This document shows positions 17,194 to 26,250 of a stretch of DNA of 64,000 bases, in pieces. A program made the translations under genes and the position numbers. The stretch comes from Bacillus sp. 165 (GTDB lineage Bacteria; Bacillota; Bacilli; Bacillales; Bacillaceae_G), in assembly GCF_017742235.1 (NCBI RefSeq), contig NZ_JAGHKQ010000011.1, forward strand, positions 1 through 64,000, read 5' to 3'. Under the pieces are notes generated by a model. The model was not told where the DNA came from, made no database searches, and worked only from the letters and a program-made list of their open reading frames with translations. Numbering within the stretch: position 1 is the first letter of the stretch; each line of letters opens with the position of its first letter.

Positions 17194-17964
17194 TTATTTT
17201 GGCTGCATGCGAATGGCACCGTCTAAACGAATAGTGTGGCCGTTTAACATCGGATTTTCAATAATACTTTGCACCAGCTTCGCGTATTCATCCGGTCTGC
17301 CAAGGCGCTGCGGGAACGGAACCATAGATCCGAGCGCTGTTTTGGCTTCCTCTGGCAACGAATCAAATAATGGGGTTTCAAATAATCCCGGTGCAATCGT
17401 CATATTACGAATACCATACCTAGCAAGTTCTCTGGCAATTGGCAGCGTCATGCCAACTATGCCTCCCTTTGAAGCACTATAAGCTGCTTGCCCTATTTGT
17501 CCTTCGAAGGCAGCCACAGAAGCTGTGCTAATAATTACCCCTCGTTCGCCTTCTTCATTCGGTTCATTCTGCATCATGCTTTCAGCAGCTAAACGAATCA
17601 CATTAAAGGTCCCAATCAGGTTGATTTGAATTGTTTTGCTGAACACAGATAAATCATGAGGCTTATTTTTATTGACTACCTTTTCTACAGTCCCAATACC
17701 TGCACAGTTCACCACCGCACGCACAGAACCAAACATTTCTTTCGTTCTCTCAAGTGCATGACGTACTTCCTCTTCACGCGTTACATCCGTTTTCATAAAT
17801 AACACTTTGTCATTCCCTACTTGTTCGGCAAGGAAAAGTCCTTTTTCAACGTTGAGATCAAGAATAACCGCTTTCCCACCGCTCTCTACAATCTTCCGTA
17901 CAGTTGCTTCTCCCAAGCCAGAGCTTCCACCCGTAACAACAGCTATACAATCCTGTATCTTCAT
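17194..17964 (-). CDS. SDR-family 3-hydroxyacyl-CoA dehydrogenase
   Basis: NAD-dependent short-chain dehydrogenase, 256 aa. Cofactor motif TGGSSGLG near 11-18, NCAG near 87, and catalytic Ser with YSASK near 163-167 ([20 protein letters not shown] region). It resembles the type II 3-hydroxyacyl-CoA dehydrogenases (HSD17B10-like) used in isoleucine and fatty-acid breakdown. It lies between the thiolase and dehydrogenase genes with short gaps (21 and 31 bases), so it should oxidise the hydroxyacyl-CoA. No enoyl-CoA hydratase is in this cluster. Confidence 0.88.
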   Translation of the reverse strand: MKIQDCIAVVTGGSSGLGEATVRKIVESGGKAVILDLNVEKGLFLAEQVGNDKVLFMKTDVTREEEVRHALERTKEMFGSVRAVVNCAGIGTVEKVVNKNKPHDLSVFSKTIQINLIGTFNVIRLAAESMMQNEPNEEGERGVIISTASVAAFEGQIGQAAYSASKGGIVGMTLPIARELARYGIRNMTIAPGLFETPLFDSLPEEAKTALGSMVPFPQRLGRPDEYAKLVQSIIENPMLNGHTIRLDGAIRMQPK

Positions 17965-17985
17965 TTCTTTTCCCCCTTATTTACC

Positions 17986-19137
17986 TCAATCTAATCTTTC
18001 AATAATAGTAGCGTTCGCCATACCGTGTCCTTCACAAATCGCTTGCAGTCCATACCGCCCTCCTGTGCGTTCCAGCTCATGCATCAATGTAACCATGACA
18101 CGTGCACCACTTGCCCCGAGCGGATGCCCAAGTGCAATAGCTCCTCCGTTTACATTCAGCTTGGCAGGGTCTGCCTTTGTTTCTGCAAGCCAAATCAACG
18201 GTACAGGTGCAAATGCCTCGTTTATTTCATATAAATCTATGTCATCAATCGTTAAACCTGCTTTTTGTAATACTTTTTTCGTCGCAGCAATCGGCCCGGT
18301 CAGCATTAACTCAGGATCAGAGCCGACAACTGAACGAGCAATCACTCGAAAACGAGGCTTCAGCCCATATTCATCTGCTTTCTCACGGGACATTAACAAA
18401 ATAGCAGCTGCTCCATCACTGATTTGGCTGGCATTCCCCGGATGAATTTTACCGTTTTCTATAAATGCCGGTTTTAAAGCCCCTAATTTTTCTAGAGAAG
18501 TATCTCTTCTTGGTCCTTCATCCTCTTTCAGTACTGTTTTTCTTCCATCCTCGAGTGTTACTGCAATCGGAAGAATTTCCCGTTTAAATCTGCCTTCTGC
18601 TTGGGCCGCTAGTGCTTTTTCATGACTTTGCAGCGAAAACTCGTCCAACTGTCTACGGCTGAGACCCCATTGTTCGACAATTTTCTCAGCAGATATTCCT
18701 TGATTAAACTGGCCAAACCGTTCAGTCAGCTTTTCATTCCACGTTGCTCCTTGCAAATTAGAAAACATCGGTACACGAGACATACTCTCGACCCCTCCTG
18801 CTACGACAACGTCCATATCTCCGCTTAAAATGGCCTGTGCAGCAAAATGAACCGCTTGCTGGCTGGAACCACATTGACGATCAATTGTTGTTCCTGGTAC
18901 TTCAATCGGATATCCAGCAAGGAGTGCAGCAATTCTTGCAATATCTCCTGCCTGCTCTCCAGATTGGGACACACATCCCATAATGACATCTTCCACGATA
19001 TCTGCAGAAATACCCGCTTTATTCACAACGGCCTTTAATACCTCTGCTGCTAAATCATCTGCTCGAATGCCACTTAACGCCCCTTTTCGTCTCCCCATTG
19101 GTGTTCGGACTGCTTCTACAATTACTGCTTCTCGCAT
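17986..19137 (-). CDS. Acetyl-CoA C-acyltransferase (thiolase)
   Basis: Biosynthetic/degradative thiolase, 383 aa; cleaves 3-oxoacyl-CoA with CoA. The nucleophile Cys is in DRQCGSSQQA near residue 88; the active-site His lies in NVNGGAIALGHPLGASGAR (near 345) and the second Cys in CEGHGMAN near the C-terminus. It is first in the operon. ATG 19137 is preferred; a GTG at 19146 is too close to AAAGGG. The 298 bases upstream hold only the terminator of the MFS gene. Confidence 0.92.
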   Translation of the reverse strand: MREAVIVEAVRTPMGRRKGALSGIRADDLAAEVLKAVVNKAGISADIVEDVIMGCVSQSGEQAGDIARIAALLAGYPIEVPGTTIDRQCGSSQQAVHFAAQAILSGDMDVVVAGGVESMSRVPMFSNLQGATWNEKLTERFGQFNQGISAEKIVEQWGLSRRQLDEFSLQSHEKALAAQAEGRFKREILPIAVTLEDGRKTVLKEDEGPRRDTSLEKLGALKPAFIENGKIHPGNASQISDGAAAILLMSREKADEYGLKPRFRVIARSVVGSDPELMLTGPIAATKKVLQKAGLTIDDIDLYEINEAFAPVPLIWLAETKADPAKLNVNGGAIALGHPLGASGARVMVTLMHELERTGGRYGLQAICEGHGMANATIIERLD

Positions 19138-19347
19138 ACTTTTCACTACCCTTTCTTTTTACAGCTCTTATATTGTTATGTAAATTTATAAACTGAATAT
19201 TCTATCTATTCTCCCCTTTATTCGACGCTTTATCTTATAATTCCTTCTTATTCCACCGCATCTACCCGAACAGCGACTTTAAAAAGTTCTGCTATGATGA
19301 TTGTTTCTGTAATGTTCTTGACCGAGTGAAAAACGAGACTATAAAGC

Positions 19348-19383
19348 AAAATGAACACGGTAAAATTACCCGTGCTCATTTTT
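19348..19383 (-). terminator. Terminator of the MFS gene at 19436
   Basis: AATGAaCACGG/CCGTGcTCATT stem with one mismatch and T-rich flanks, between the MFS gene and the thiolase gene on the same strand. Confidence 0.7.
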
Positions 19384-19435
19384 GTTATTACATCTATTTA
19401 TTTAGAATAGCACAACCAACAGACTACACACGCAG

Positions 19436-20674
19436 TTACTCGGTTTCCAATTGAGCTTCCATCCGTTTCAGCAGCGGCAGCATGATAATAATTCCTACAG
19501 CAAAAAGTACAGCAGCCGCTTCAAACATCGCTACAAGAGAGAATGTTTGTTTTAACCATCCGCTAATCCCCATAGTTATAATCATCGCTCCCATAAAGAG
19601 CGGATTAAGAATTCCATTCACACGGCCAACAAAGTCCGATTCTGTATTTTTTAAAATCATCGTGTTAATACCAATATGAATACACGGCATAAAAAGACCG
19701 CTAATAAATTGCATTGCGAGCGTTAGCCATAGCTGTGTTGATAATCCCATAACCAGGAAACCACAGGCACTTACAGTCATACCAAGCACAAGAAGCATCT
19801 GCGGTGTTGTTTTTTTTGATAGACCCATCGCGACCCCTCCGCCTAGAATCATACCAATTCCACTTGCCGCCATCAGCCATTGAAGCTGCTCCTTCGGTAA
19901 TCCGAGACGTTCCGTAATCAAGAAGATCGTAAGCGGCTGTGTCAGTCCAATAGCCAAACCTGCTGCCGCGAAACATCCCCCAAGCAATGTCAACGATCGA
20001 TTATTGAGCACATAACGAAACCCTGCCTTTATTTCCTCCCAAAGTGTTGTTTTCTCTTTCCGATTCTCTTCTCGGTCTGGCGGCAGCAGCAACAAAGAAG
20101 CAGCAGAGAGCAAAAAGGCCACACCCATAATACCGATAGCCACATTGATGCCGTAATGCTGATATACGAAGGTACCGATAATAGGACCTAAAATCATAAA
20201 CAAAGCAAAAAGCGTTTGATACATAGACATCCCAAGTTGAATAAGATTTTCTGGTACATGAAGCTTGAACAGCTTCATACCAGATGGCTGTGAAAACTGT
20301 GACAATACTGATGAAACAAGCGTCGCGAAAAAGATAGCTTTCCAGCTCCCAAATATTAAAGTCATTAGTACAACAAAAATGGACAGAGCACTAAGCAAAT
20401 CACACCAGATCATCGTTCGCTTCGGCTTCCAGCGATCGGCGAATGCCCCTCCAATAAATGAAAATAGAAAAATCGGCGTGAATTCAGCTACGGAAATAAA
20501 AGAAACCGCCACTGGATTTTCATTCGTTCGTTCGATTACATACAACAAAATTGCATAGTTTCGAACCCAAATACCAATTTGCAGAAAAAATACCGATAAG
20601 AGAATGGTACGAATGACTCGATTTTGAAATAATGCTCCTGTTGAAATTTTGGACTCTAAATTAGTCTCAATCAT
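19436..20674 (-). CDS. MFS transporter (drug-efflux type)
   Basis: Twelve-helix major facilitator protein of 412 aa, of the MFS_3/MefA-like group (FIGGAFADRWKPKRTM loop between helices 2 and 3; DFVGRVNGI loop later). Likely exports a toxic compound; the substrate cannot be read. The start is ATG 20674, directly after AAGGAGGG; the open frame continues to 20812 but that part overlaps a separate small ORF. A promoter and a palindromic operator-like site lie upstream, so it is probably repressed by a TetR-type protein encoded elsewhere. Confidence 0.88.
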   Translation of the reverse strand: MIETNLESKISTGALFQNRVIRTILLSVFFLQIGIWVRNYAILLYVIERTNENPVAVSFISVAEFTPIFLFSFIGGAFADRWKPKRTMIWCDLLSALSIFVVLMTLIFGSWKAIFFATLVSSVLSQFSQPSGMKLFKLHVPENLIQLGMSMYQTLFALFMILGPIIGTFVYQHYGINVAIGIMGVAFLLSAASLLLLPPDREENRKEKTTLWEEIKAGFRYVLNNRSLTLLGGCFAAAGLAIGLTQPLTIFLITERLGLPKEQLQWLMAASGIGMILGGGVAMGLSKKTTPQMLLVLGMTVSACGFLVMGLSTQLWLTLAMQFISGLFMPCIHIGINTMILKNTESDFVGRVNGILNPLFMGAMIITMGISGWLKQTFSLVAMFEAAAVLFAVGIIIMLPLLKRMEAQLETE

Positions 20675-20690
20675 AAAACCCTCCTTATTT

Positions 20691-20798
20691 TCATCTGTTC
20701 TCATATTCGAGCATTGTGTTATACATCGTACGGCACTTTCTAATTCTCTTTCTGCTCTGAGCACCTGGCACAAGATTAAAGGAGAGTTTTTCAGCCAT
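20691..20798 (-). CDS. Putative 35-aa leader ORF of the MFS gene
   Basis: Starts with ATG 20798 behind an excellent GGAGGTG site (5 nt) and ends 16 bases before the MFS start codon. The peptide is basic (SRKRIRKCR in the middle) and matches nothing I know. It could be a translated leader coupling to the pump gene, or the stub of a deleted regulator gene. There is no database support, so whether the peptide is functional is open. Confidence 0.4.
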   Translation of the reverse strand: MAEKLSFNLVPGAQSRKRIRKCRTMYNTMLEYENR

Positions 20799-20816
20799 TC
20801 ACACACCTCCAAACAA

Positions 20817-20866
20817 GAACGTTAGTTCGTTTTTCTATTTTATAACACAGCTATAAAAATAAACAA
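20817..20866 (-). promoter_or_regulatory. Promoter with TetR-type operator-like palindrome
   Basis: Minus strand: TTGTTT (20866-20861), 16-bp spacer, TATAAA (20844-20839). Right after the -10 lies GAAC-GTTA-GTTC (20817-20828), a typical position and shape for a repressor site. It drives the 35-codon ORF and the MFS gene. Confidence 0.5.
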
Positions 20867-20951
20867 GAGGAAATCTCTTGTTTAACATAAAATACTTTAT
20901 ATTTGAATTTCTCTCACAACAGAAGCAGTGTTTTTTCGGAGTAACTATTGA

Positions 20952-21000
20952 AATATCCATAAAAAACAGATGGAATGTCCATCTGTTTTTTATGGATATT
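20952..21000. terminator. Perfect 23-bp hairpin, bidirectional terminator
   Basis: Two perfect 23-base arms (20952-20974 and 20978-21000) around a 3-base loop. The inner part ends in six T on either strand. The minus-strand gene at 21169 stops inside the arm at 20990, so the hairpin ends that transcript. Confidence 0.75.
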
Positions 21001-21169
21001 GAATATGGATACCGTTTATCGTTCCCGGCTCATCAACTATCATCATCGAACGCACATACGCTTCAAACTCCTCTTGAACCTCTTCAGGTGCCCCCGATAC
21101 CAAATGCCAATTCCCCGGTTCATCGATAAAATAGGGACTGTCCATAAAATTCGGTCTTATTCTTGGCAT
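20990..21169 (-). CDS. Small conserved-looking protein (59 aa), unknown
   Basis: Not recognised. A 59-aa acidic soluble protein, MPRIRPNFMDSPYF at the start, GAPEEVQEEFEAYV in the middle and INGIHIQYP at the end. GGAGAGAG precedes ATG 21169 and the stop codon lies in a strong terminator hairpin, which supports a real gene. It is located between an efflux gene and leuS; no domain is visible. Confidence 0.7.
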   Translation of the reverse strand: MPRIRPNFMDSPYFIDEPGNWHLVSGAPEEVQEEFEAYVRSMMIVDEPGTINGIHIQYP

Positions 21170-21229
21170 GTTCTCTCTCCTTTCTTTTTCGTAAAAATGC
21201 CCCTGTACGAAATGTAAGGGGCTTACGGG

Positions 21230-21337
21230 TTATTTCTCATTCTTTTTCGTTTGACGCTGCTTTCCTTCTGAGAAATTAGAAGAATCATTAAAGTTCGGTT
21301 GTTTTTGGCCAGCGTTATTACTTCTTCCTTTGCCCAT
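21230..21337 (-). CDS. Very small hydrophilic protein (35 aa), spore-protein-like
   Basis: MGKGRSNNAGQKQPNF at the start and GKQRQTKKNEK at the end: rich in Gln, Asn and Lys, no hydrophobic core, like minor small acid-soluble spore proteins. AGGAGG lies 7 nt before ATG 21337 (a second ATG at 21340 is only 4 nt away). I cannot assign it to a named Ssp family. It lies 60 bases downstream of the leuS side and just upstream of the 59-aa gene, same strand. Confidence 0.6.
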   Translation of the reverse strand: MGKGRSNNAGQKQPNFNDSSNFSEGKQRQTKKNEK

Positions 21338-21440
21338 CATACAGCCTCCTCTCAATCATTTCTTCTTTATCATGTGCAAAACACCTGCTTATTATGAGAG
21401 TGTATGAAAAAGAGATTCTCAGATGAAGGTTTTACTTTAT

Positions 21441-21485
21441 TTGCACCGGTTTCTTCATTAATTGCTCCAGTTCTAAAATACCGGT
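21441..21485. repeat. Degenerate 21-bp array, locus 1
   Basis: TTGCACC at 21441 and TTGCTCCA at 21462 (21 bases apart), each followed by a pyrimidine-rich TTCT segment. Related arrays lie at 27.9, 35.5 and 46.2 kb. It lies between the 35-aa gene and the leuS terminator. Confidence 0.45.
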
Positions 21486-21531
21486 CCTAAATCTGGCATA
21501 ATCGCTACAAACATATGATACTTCCTTACAT

Positions 21532-21563
21532 AAAAACGGCTCCCGCACGGGGAGCCGTTTTTT
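21532..21563 (-). terminator. Terminator of leuS
   Basis: AAAAACGGCTCCC/GGGAGCCGTTTTTT hairpin touching the leuS stop codon. Confidence 0.92.
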
Positions 21564-23976
21564 AGTTTGCCACAATATTAACAAGCTTACCAGGTACTGC
21601 AATAACCTTGCGTACTGTCTTTCCTTCAATTTGCCCTTTAACTTTTTCGTTTTCAAGCGCTACTTGTTCGATATGCTCTTTTGTAGCATCCTTTGCAACA
21701 CTTAATTTCGCTTTTACTTTGCCATTAATTTGGACTACAATTTCAACTTCATCCTCCACAAGCTTCGCTTCATCATAAGCTGGCCAGCTTGCATATGTGA
21801 TTGTATCGCTGTTGCCAAGCATGCTCCAAAGCTCTTCGGAAATATGAGGAGCAACCGGAGCCAATAGCTTCACAAAGCCCTCCATATATGTCTTCGGAAG
21901 AACAGGTGCTTTATATGCATCATTGATGAAGACCATCATTTGTGAAATTGCAGTGTTGAAACGCAGAGCTTCAAAGTCTTCCGTTACCTTCTTCACCGTT
22001 TGATGATATACCTTCTCCAATACCTCTTCGTTTCCATCTGTAATTTTATCATTCAATGCTCCATTTTCTTGCACAAACAAACGCCATACACGATCTAAGA
22101 AGCGACGGGAACCATCCAAGCCATTTTCAGACCAAGCTATGGAAGCATCCAGCGGTCCCATAAACATTTCATAAAGGCGAAGCGTATCTGCACCGTGGCT
22201 TGCCACGATATCATCAGGGTTTACAACGTTTCCTTTTGACTTACTCATTTTTTCATTATTCGAGCCAAGAATCATTCCTTGATTAAACAGCTTTTGAAAT
22301 GGCTCTTTCGTCGGCACCACACCTAGATCATACAAGAACTTATGCCAGAATCGTGCATATAGCAAGTGAAGTACCGCATGTTCCGCCCCGCCGATATACA
22401 CATCAACCGGAAGCCAATGCTTTAGCTTTTCAGGATCTGCCAGCTGTTCATTATTATTAGGGTCAATATAACGAAGATAGTACCAACAGCTTCCACCCCA
22501 TTGCGGCATTGTATTTGTTTCACGGCGTCCCTTTTTACCTGTAACAGGATCCACTATGTTTACCCATTCCTCAATGTTTGCAAGCGGGGATTCTCCTGTT
22601 CCAGATGGGCGAATGTCCTCTGTTTTTGGAAGCACTAACGGCAGTTGCTCTTCTGGCACAGCCGTTGATGTGCCGTCTTCCCAATGAATGACCGGAATTG
22701 GTTCACCCCAATAACGCTGACGGCTGAACAGCCAATCGCGAAGACGGTACGTTACCTTCTTCTCTCCGATGCCTTTTTCTTCAAGCCATGCAATCATTGC
22801 TTTGATTGCTTCTTCTTTACCCATTCCATTCAAGAATTCGGAATTTACGTGCTCACCGTCACCAATGTAAGCTTCTGTAGCAATATCTCCACCTGCTACT
22901 ACTTCTTTTATTGGAAGGTCAAATGTTTTCGCAAATTCATAATCGCGCTCATCATGTGCTGGCACCGCCATGATAGCACCTGTTCCATAGCTTACAAGCA
23001 CATAATCCGCAATCCAAATCGGCATTTTTTCACCGTTCACAGGATTTACCGCATAGGCCCCCGTAAACACACCCGTTTTTTCTTTTGCCAAGTCTGTGCG
23101 CTCAAGATCGCTCTTCACTTTAACTTTATCTAGATATACTGCCACTGCTTCTTGCTGCTCAGTAGTGGTAATCTTTTCTACCAATGCATGTTCAGGAGCT
23201 AATACTGCATACTTTGCTCCAAACAATGTATCTGGGCGTGTTGTAAAGACAGTAAACGTTTCATCTGTACCATCTATCTGGAATTGTACTTCCGCTCCTT
23301 CTGAACGACCAATCCAGTTGCGCTGCATATCCTTTAAGCTTTCCGGCCAATCAAGCTCATCCAAATCTTCCAATAGACGATCTGCATAAGCAGTGATTTT
23401 TAAAATCCATTGCTTCATCGGACGACGTTCTACTGGATGTCCGCCGCGCTCGCTTTTTCCGTCAATGACTTCTTCATTCGCTAGTACTGTACCAAGTGCC
23501 GGACACCAGTTAACAGGGATTTCATCAACATATGCCAAGCCTTTTTCATACATCTTCAGGAAAATCCATTGTGTCCACTTATAATAATTCGGATCCGTTG
23601 TATTTACTTCACGATCCCAATCATAGGAAAAGCCTAACGATTTGATTTGACGGCGGAATGTATTAATATTCTTCTCTGTAAATTCTGCTGGATCGTTTCC
23701 TGTATCAAGAGCATATTGCTCAGCAGGAAGACCAAACGCATCCCATCCCATCGGGTGAAGCACATTATAGCCTTGCATGCGCTTCATGCGTGACAAAATA
23801 TCGGTAGCCGTATATCCTTCCGGATGTCCTACATGCAGACCTGCTCCAGATGGATAAGGGAACATATCCAATGCATAAAATTTCTCTTTCGCTGTGTCGT
23901 CAGTCGTACGGAACGTTTTATTTTCTTCCCAATACGCTTGCCATTTTTTCTCGATTTCATTGTGGTTGAAGCTCAT
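21562..23976 (-). CDS. leuS: Leucyl-tRNA synthetase
   Basis: Charges tRNA-Leu. Class Ia synthetase of 804 aa. The HIGH motif appears as HVGHPEG near residue 48 after PYPSGAGL, and KMSKSKGN near 575 is the KMSKS loop. The CP1 editing domain lies between (TTRPDTLFG near 247, [11 protein letters not shown] near 340). The C-terminal anticodon-binding and leucine-specific domains follow, ending in VNGKVKAK and a short extension. ATG 23976 has AAGGAGGG upstream. Expression is controlled by the T-box leader in front of it. Confidence 0.98.
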   Translation of the reverse strand: MSFNHNEIEKKWQAYWEENKTFRTTDDTAKEKFYALDMFPYPSGAGLHVGHPEGYTATDILSRMKRMQGYNVLHPMGWDAFGLPAEQYALDTGNDPAEFTEKNINTFRRQIKSLGFSYDWDREVNTTDPNYYKWTQWIFLKMYEKGLAYVDEIPVNWCPALGTVLANEEVIDGKSERGGHPVERRPMKQWILKITAYADRLLEDLDELDWPESLKDMQRNWIGRSEGAEVQFQIDGTDETFTVFTTRPDTLFGAKYAVLAPEHALVEKITTTEQQEAVAVYLDKVKVKSDLERTDLAKEKTGVFTGAYAVNPVNGEKMPIWIADYVLVSYGTGAIMAVPAHDERDYEFAKTFDLPIKEVVAGGDIATEAYIGDGEHVNSEFLNGMGKEEAIKAMIAWLEEKGIGEKKVTYRLRDWLFSRQRYWGEPIPVIHWEDGTSTAVPEEQLPLVLPKTEDIRPSGTGESPLANIEEWVNIVDPVTGKKGRRETNTMPQWGGSCWYYLRYIDPNNNEQLADPEKLKHWLPVDVYIGGAEHAVLHLLYARFWHKFLYDLGVVPTKEPFQKLFNQGMILGSNNEKMSKSKGNVVNPDDIVASHGADTLRLYEMFMGPLDASIAWSENGLDGSRRFLDRVWRLFVQENGALNDKITDGNEEVLEKVYHQTVKKVTEDFEALRFNTAISQMMVFINDAYKAPVLPKTYMEGFVKLLAPVAPHISEELWSMLGNSDTITYASWPAYDEAKLVEDEVEIVVQINGKVKAKLSVAKDATKEHIEQVALENEKVKGQIEGKTVRKVIAVPGKLVNIVAN

Positions 23977-24009
23977 AAAATACCCTCCTTATCATTTGAA
24001 CCGGCAGGA

Positions 24010-24259
24010 ACACAAAAAGCCCCTCATCCCAAAAGGGACGAGAGGCTGTATATCCTTCCCGCGGTACCACCCAAATTAATGCTAGTGCATTCGCTCAAAT
24101 TCCGTAACGTGGATAAACGGCAATTGCTACTAATCATTCACAACTGCAACTCCAAGGCGAGTTCGCGAAAATCCATGGGTTGACTCACACCATCCGTCAA
24201 CTCTCTGAGCCACTTGTTTTCCCTACTACTCCTTGTCACTGTCATTGAGTATTTGTTTA
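24010..24259 (-). ncRNA. T-box leader of leuS (leucine specifier CUC)
   Basis: Minus-strand leader that senses uncharged tRNA-Leu. The invariant T-box GGTGGTACCGCGGGAA lies at 24071-24056, followed by the terminator (24047-24018, stem AGCCTCTCGTCCC). Stem I upstream contains GAA-CTC-GCC; CTC at 24161-24159 is the likely specifier codon, matching leucine. Binding of uncharged tRNA would favour the antiterminator. Confidence 0.93.
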
Positions 24260-24265
24260 AAGTAT

Positions 24266-24294
24266 ATTCTAAATGATTCCGAGCGTTCCGTCAA
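24266..24294 (-). promoter_or_regulatory. Sigma-A promoter of leuS
   Basis: TTGACG (24294-24289), 17-bp spacer, TAGAAT (24271-24266). The -35 overlaps the stop codon of the upstream MFS gene. Transcription would start near 24259. Confidence 0.8.
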
Positions 24295-25478
24295 ACAGCG
24301 ATTTTTTGTTCCACCGGTTCTTCAACTTTCAGCTTGCGATCATATAAACTAGTAATAATTGTTGCTACTACAAGCATGGCAAAAACAAACATAAATAATA
24401 CATTGATATTAAAATAATCTACAAGAGCTCCGCCGATTACAGGAGCAAACATTCTTCCAAAAGTGGCTGCACTATTTACCACTCCTTGATAGAAGCCAAC
24501 CTTATCTGGCGGTGCCAAGCTATTAGCAATTGTCGGAATTGCCGGCCAGACAAACATTTCTCCAATAGTAAGAACAACCATAGCTGTGACAAACATCGTA
24601 AAACCTTCGGCCATGGTTGTAATAATGTACGAAACAATAAAAATAAAAATCCCAATAATCATTTGTTGCTTTATAGACCGTTTTAAAACCTGAATCACTC
24701 CTGTTACAACCGGCTGTGCCACTACAATTAAAGCACCATTGATTGTCCACAATAAGCTATATTGCTTTAAGCTTACATCCAAATCCTGCATATGAGAAGC
24801 AAGCGGTCCTTGCCATTGTACATAAACAAACCAACACATCGCATAAGCAATACAAACAGTGATAAGGGCTCCGAATGGACCTGTCAGCTGTATTTTTTCT
24901 TTTGTCTGCACTTTTTTCTTATTTTCCACTTTCACTTGCATCGATTTAAAACCAAGCAACGCAATTAGGAAAAAAATAAAATATAACGTCAAGTTCGCCA
25001 AAAAAATATAGTCAATACGATATGAAGCAACTAATCCTCCTAATGCCGTTCCAACTGCTACCCCTACATTTTGTGCGACATACATGGCATTAAAGGCACG
25101 GCGTCCTCCTTCCGGCCAAACAGCTCCCACCATTGCGTACATCGCTGGAAATACCATACCCGATCCTAATCCAACGAACCCTAGCCACACTACATAAGTC
25201 GGCCAATCATGTAAAAAGACAAAACCGATAAGTGCGCTTAATGTCACCAAGATGCCAATTAAAATAGATTTGTAGCCGCCGAGCTTATCAAATAAAACGC
25301 CTCCCCATAAATTACCGACTACCCCGGCAAGCGAATTGACCATCAACGCAAATCCCGCCAATGATAATGACTTACCTAAATGATCGTGGATATAAATGGT
25401 GTTAAAAGGCCATAAAAAAGACGAGGCTGTTACATTGATAATCATCCCCGTTACTAATAACCAAACCGCCCTTGGCAC
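24291..25478 (-). CDS. yttB: MFS transporter YttB
   Basis: Twelve-helix MFS permease, 395 aa. GGVLFDKLGGYKS between helices 2 and 3 is the MFS motif A variant. It lies upstream of leuS on the same strand, as yttB does in B. subtilis; the substrate is unknown (drug or sugar efflux are both possible). The start is GTG 25478, preceded by AAAGGGGGAG at 6 nt; the frame runs open to 25526 but the extra residues are hydrophilic and follow no ribosome-binding site. Confidence 0.85.
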   Translation of the reverse strand: MPRAVWLLVTGMIINVTASSFLWPFNTIYIHDHLGKSLSLAGFALMVNSLAGVVGNLWGGVLFDKLGGYKSILIGILVTLSALIGFVFLHDWPTYVVWLGFVGLGSGMVFPAMYAMVGAVWPEGGRRAFNAMYVAQNVGVAVGTALGGLVASYRIDYIFLANLTLYFIFFLIALLGFKSMQVKVENKKKVQTKEKIQLTGPFGALITVCIAYAMCWFVYVQWQGPLASHMQDLDVSLKQYSLLWTINGALIVVAQPVVTGVIQVLKRSIKQQMIIGIFIFIVSYIITTMAEGFTMFVTAMVVLTIGEMFVWPAIPTIANSLAPPDKVGFYQGVVNSAATFGRMFAPVIGGALVDYFNINVLFMFVFAMLVVATIITSLYDRKLKVEEPVEQKIAV

Positions 25479-25629
25479 ACGGCACTCCCCCTTTTGCTGA
25501 TCATTACACGTACGTTTGTGCACCACGTTTGATTGTATTCCTTTTTAATAGGAAGAGCAACAAAGAAAACTTGGTAAAAGAACGAAGCAGAACTATACCC
25601 TATACAGTAAATAGTAAACTGTTTTTTTC

Positions 25630-25666
25630 ATAAAAAAGAACCTCCACCTTCACAGTAGAGATTCTT
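25630..25666 (-). terminator. Terminator of the 49-aa gene
   Basis: AAGAATCTC/GAGGTTCTT stem (one U-G pair on the minus strand) followed by six T. Ends the small-gene unit before yttB. Confidence 0.75.
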
Positions 25667-25681
25667 AAGCAAATTTTTAGA

Positions 25682-25831
25682 TTAATACGGCTGCTGCGCT
25701 TTTTGGGGCTGTCCCTTTTTTGCATAGTTCTTTTTGGATTGTACTACTGGATCCAATTCATTTGAAAACTCTTGGTTATATCCATTATTCGTTTTTTGCT
25801 CAGGGTTGTTTTGCTTAGAACGCTTTGCCAT
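25682..25831 (-). CDS. Small Gln/Asn/Lys-rich protein, SASP-like (49 aa)
   Basis: MAKRSKQNNPEQK start, NGYNQEFSNELDP in the middle, KKGQPQKAQQPY end. The EFSNEL stretch recalls the EFASET repeat of gamma-type small acid-soluble spore proteins, and composition fits a spore protein, but it has only one such unit and could be something else. GAAAGGAAG precedes ATG 25831 and a terminator follows the stop codon. It lies 15 bases downstream of ytzC, so they may share a transcript. Confidence 0.6.
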   Translation of the reverse strand: MAKRSKQNNPEQKTNNGYNQEFSNELDPVVQSKKNYAKKGQPQKAQQPY

Positions 25832-25846
25832 ATCTATCTTCCTTTC

Positions 25847-26110
25847 TTAGTGAGGAGTAGTAATCATTTGATTTTGCAATTGCTGAATTTGCAAGCGGGT
25901 TCGATATAAACGCTCTTTTTGTTCAGCATTGGCATGACGCTCCATCTTTTCAACTTCTAAGTATGCTTGTTCAAGATGAACCTGGGCGTCAGTATAATTC
26001 AAATCATTATAATGCTCTTGCTTCATTCCTTCTTCTAACTGTTGTTTACCATATTTCAAAGCCTCTTCAGCTTGATGGATACATTGATCAATCGAATAAC
26101 GATCTGTCAT
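25847..26110 (-). CDS. ytzC: YtzC (DUF2524) protein
   Basis: An 87-aa helical protein matching B. subtilis YtzC: EEGMKQEHYNDLNYTDAQ in the middle and LYRTRLQIQQLQNQM near the end. Function unknown. AGGAGG lies before ATG 26110. It is divergent from ytqA, as in B. subtilis. Confidence 0.88.
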   Translation of the reverse strand: MTDRYSIDQCIHQAEEALKYGKQQLEEGMKQEHYNDLNYTDAQVHLEQAYLEVEKMERHANAEQKERLYRTRLQIQQLQNQMITTPH

Positions 26111-26250
26111 GCACCAATCCTCCTCGCAGTTGTTATCGTGATTATTGTTCCCAAGAGTGTAAACTCTATAAGTATGATATAATGAATTTTGCTTGTATTT
26201 TTACTGCAATGTTTTGTTTATATAGATAGTTTTTTGCAAGGAGGAAAGTT

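Noticed and set aside
22684-23133. 149-codon plus-strand frame inside leuS
   Set aside because: Shadow of leuS codons; no start site and no family features.
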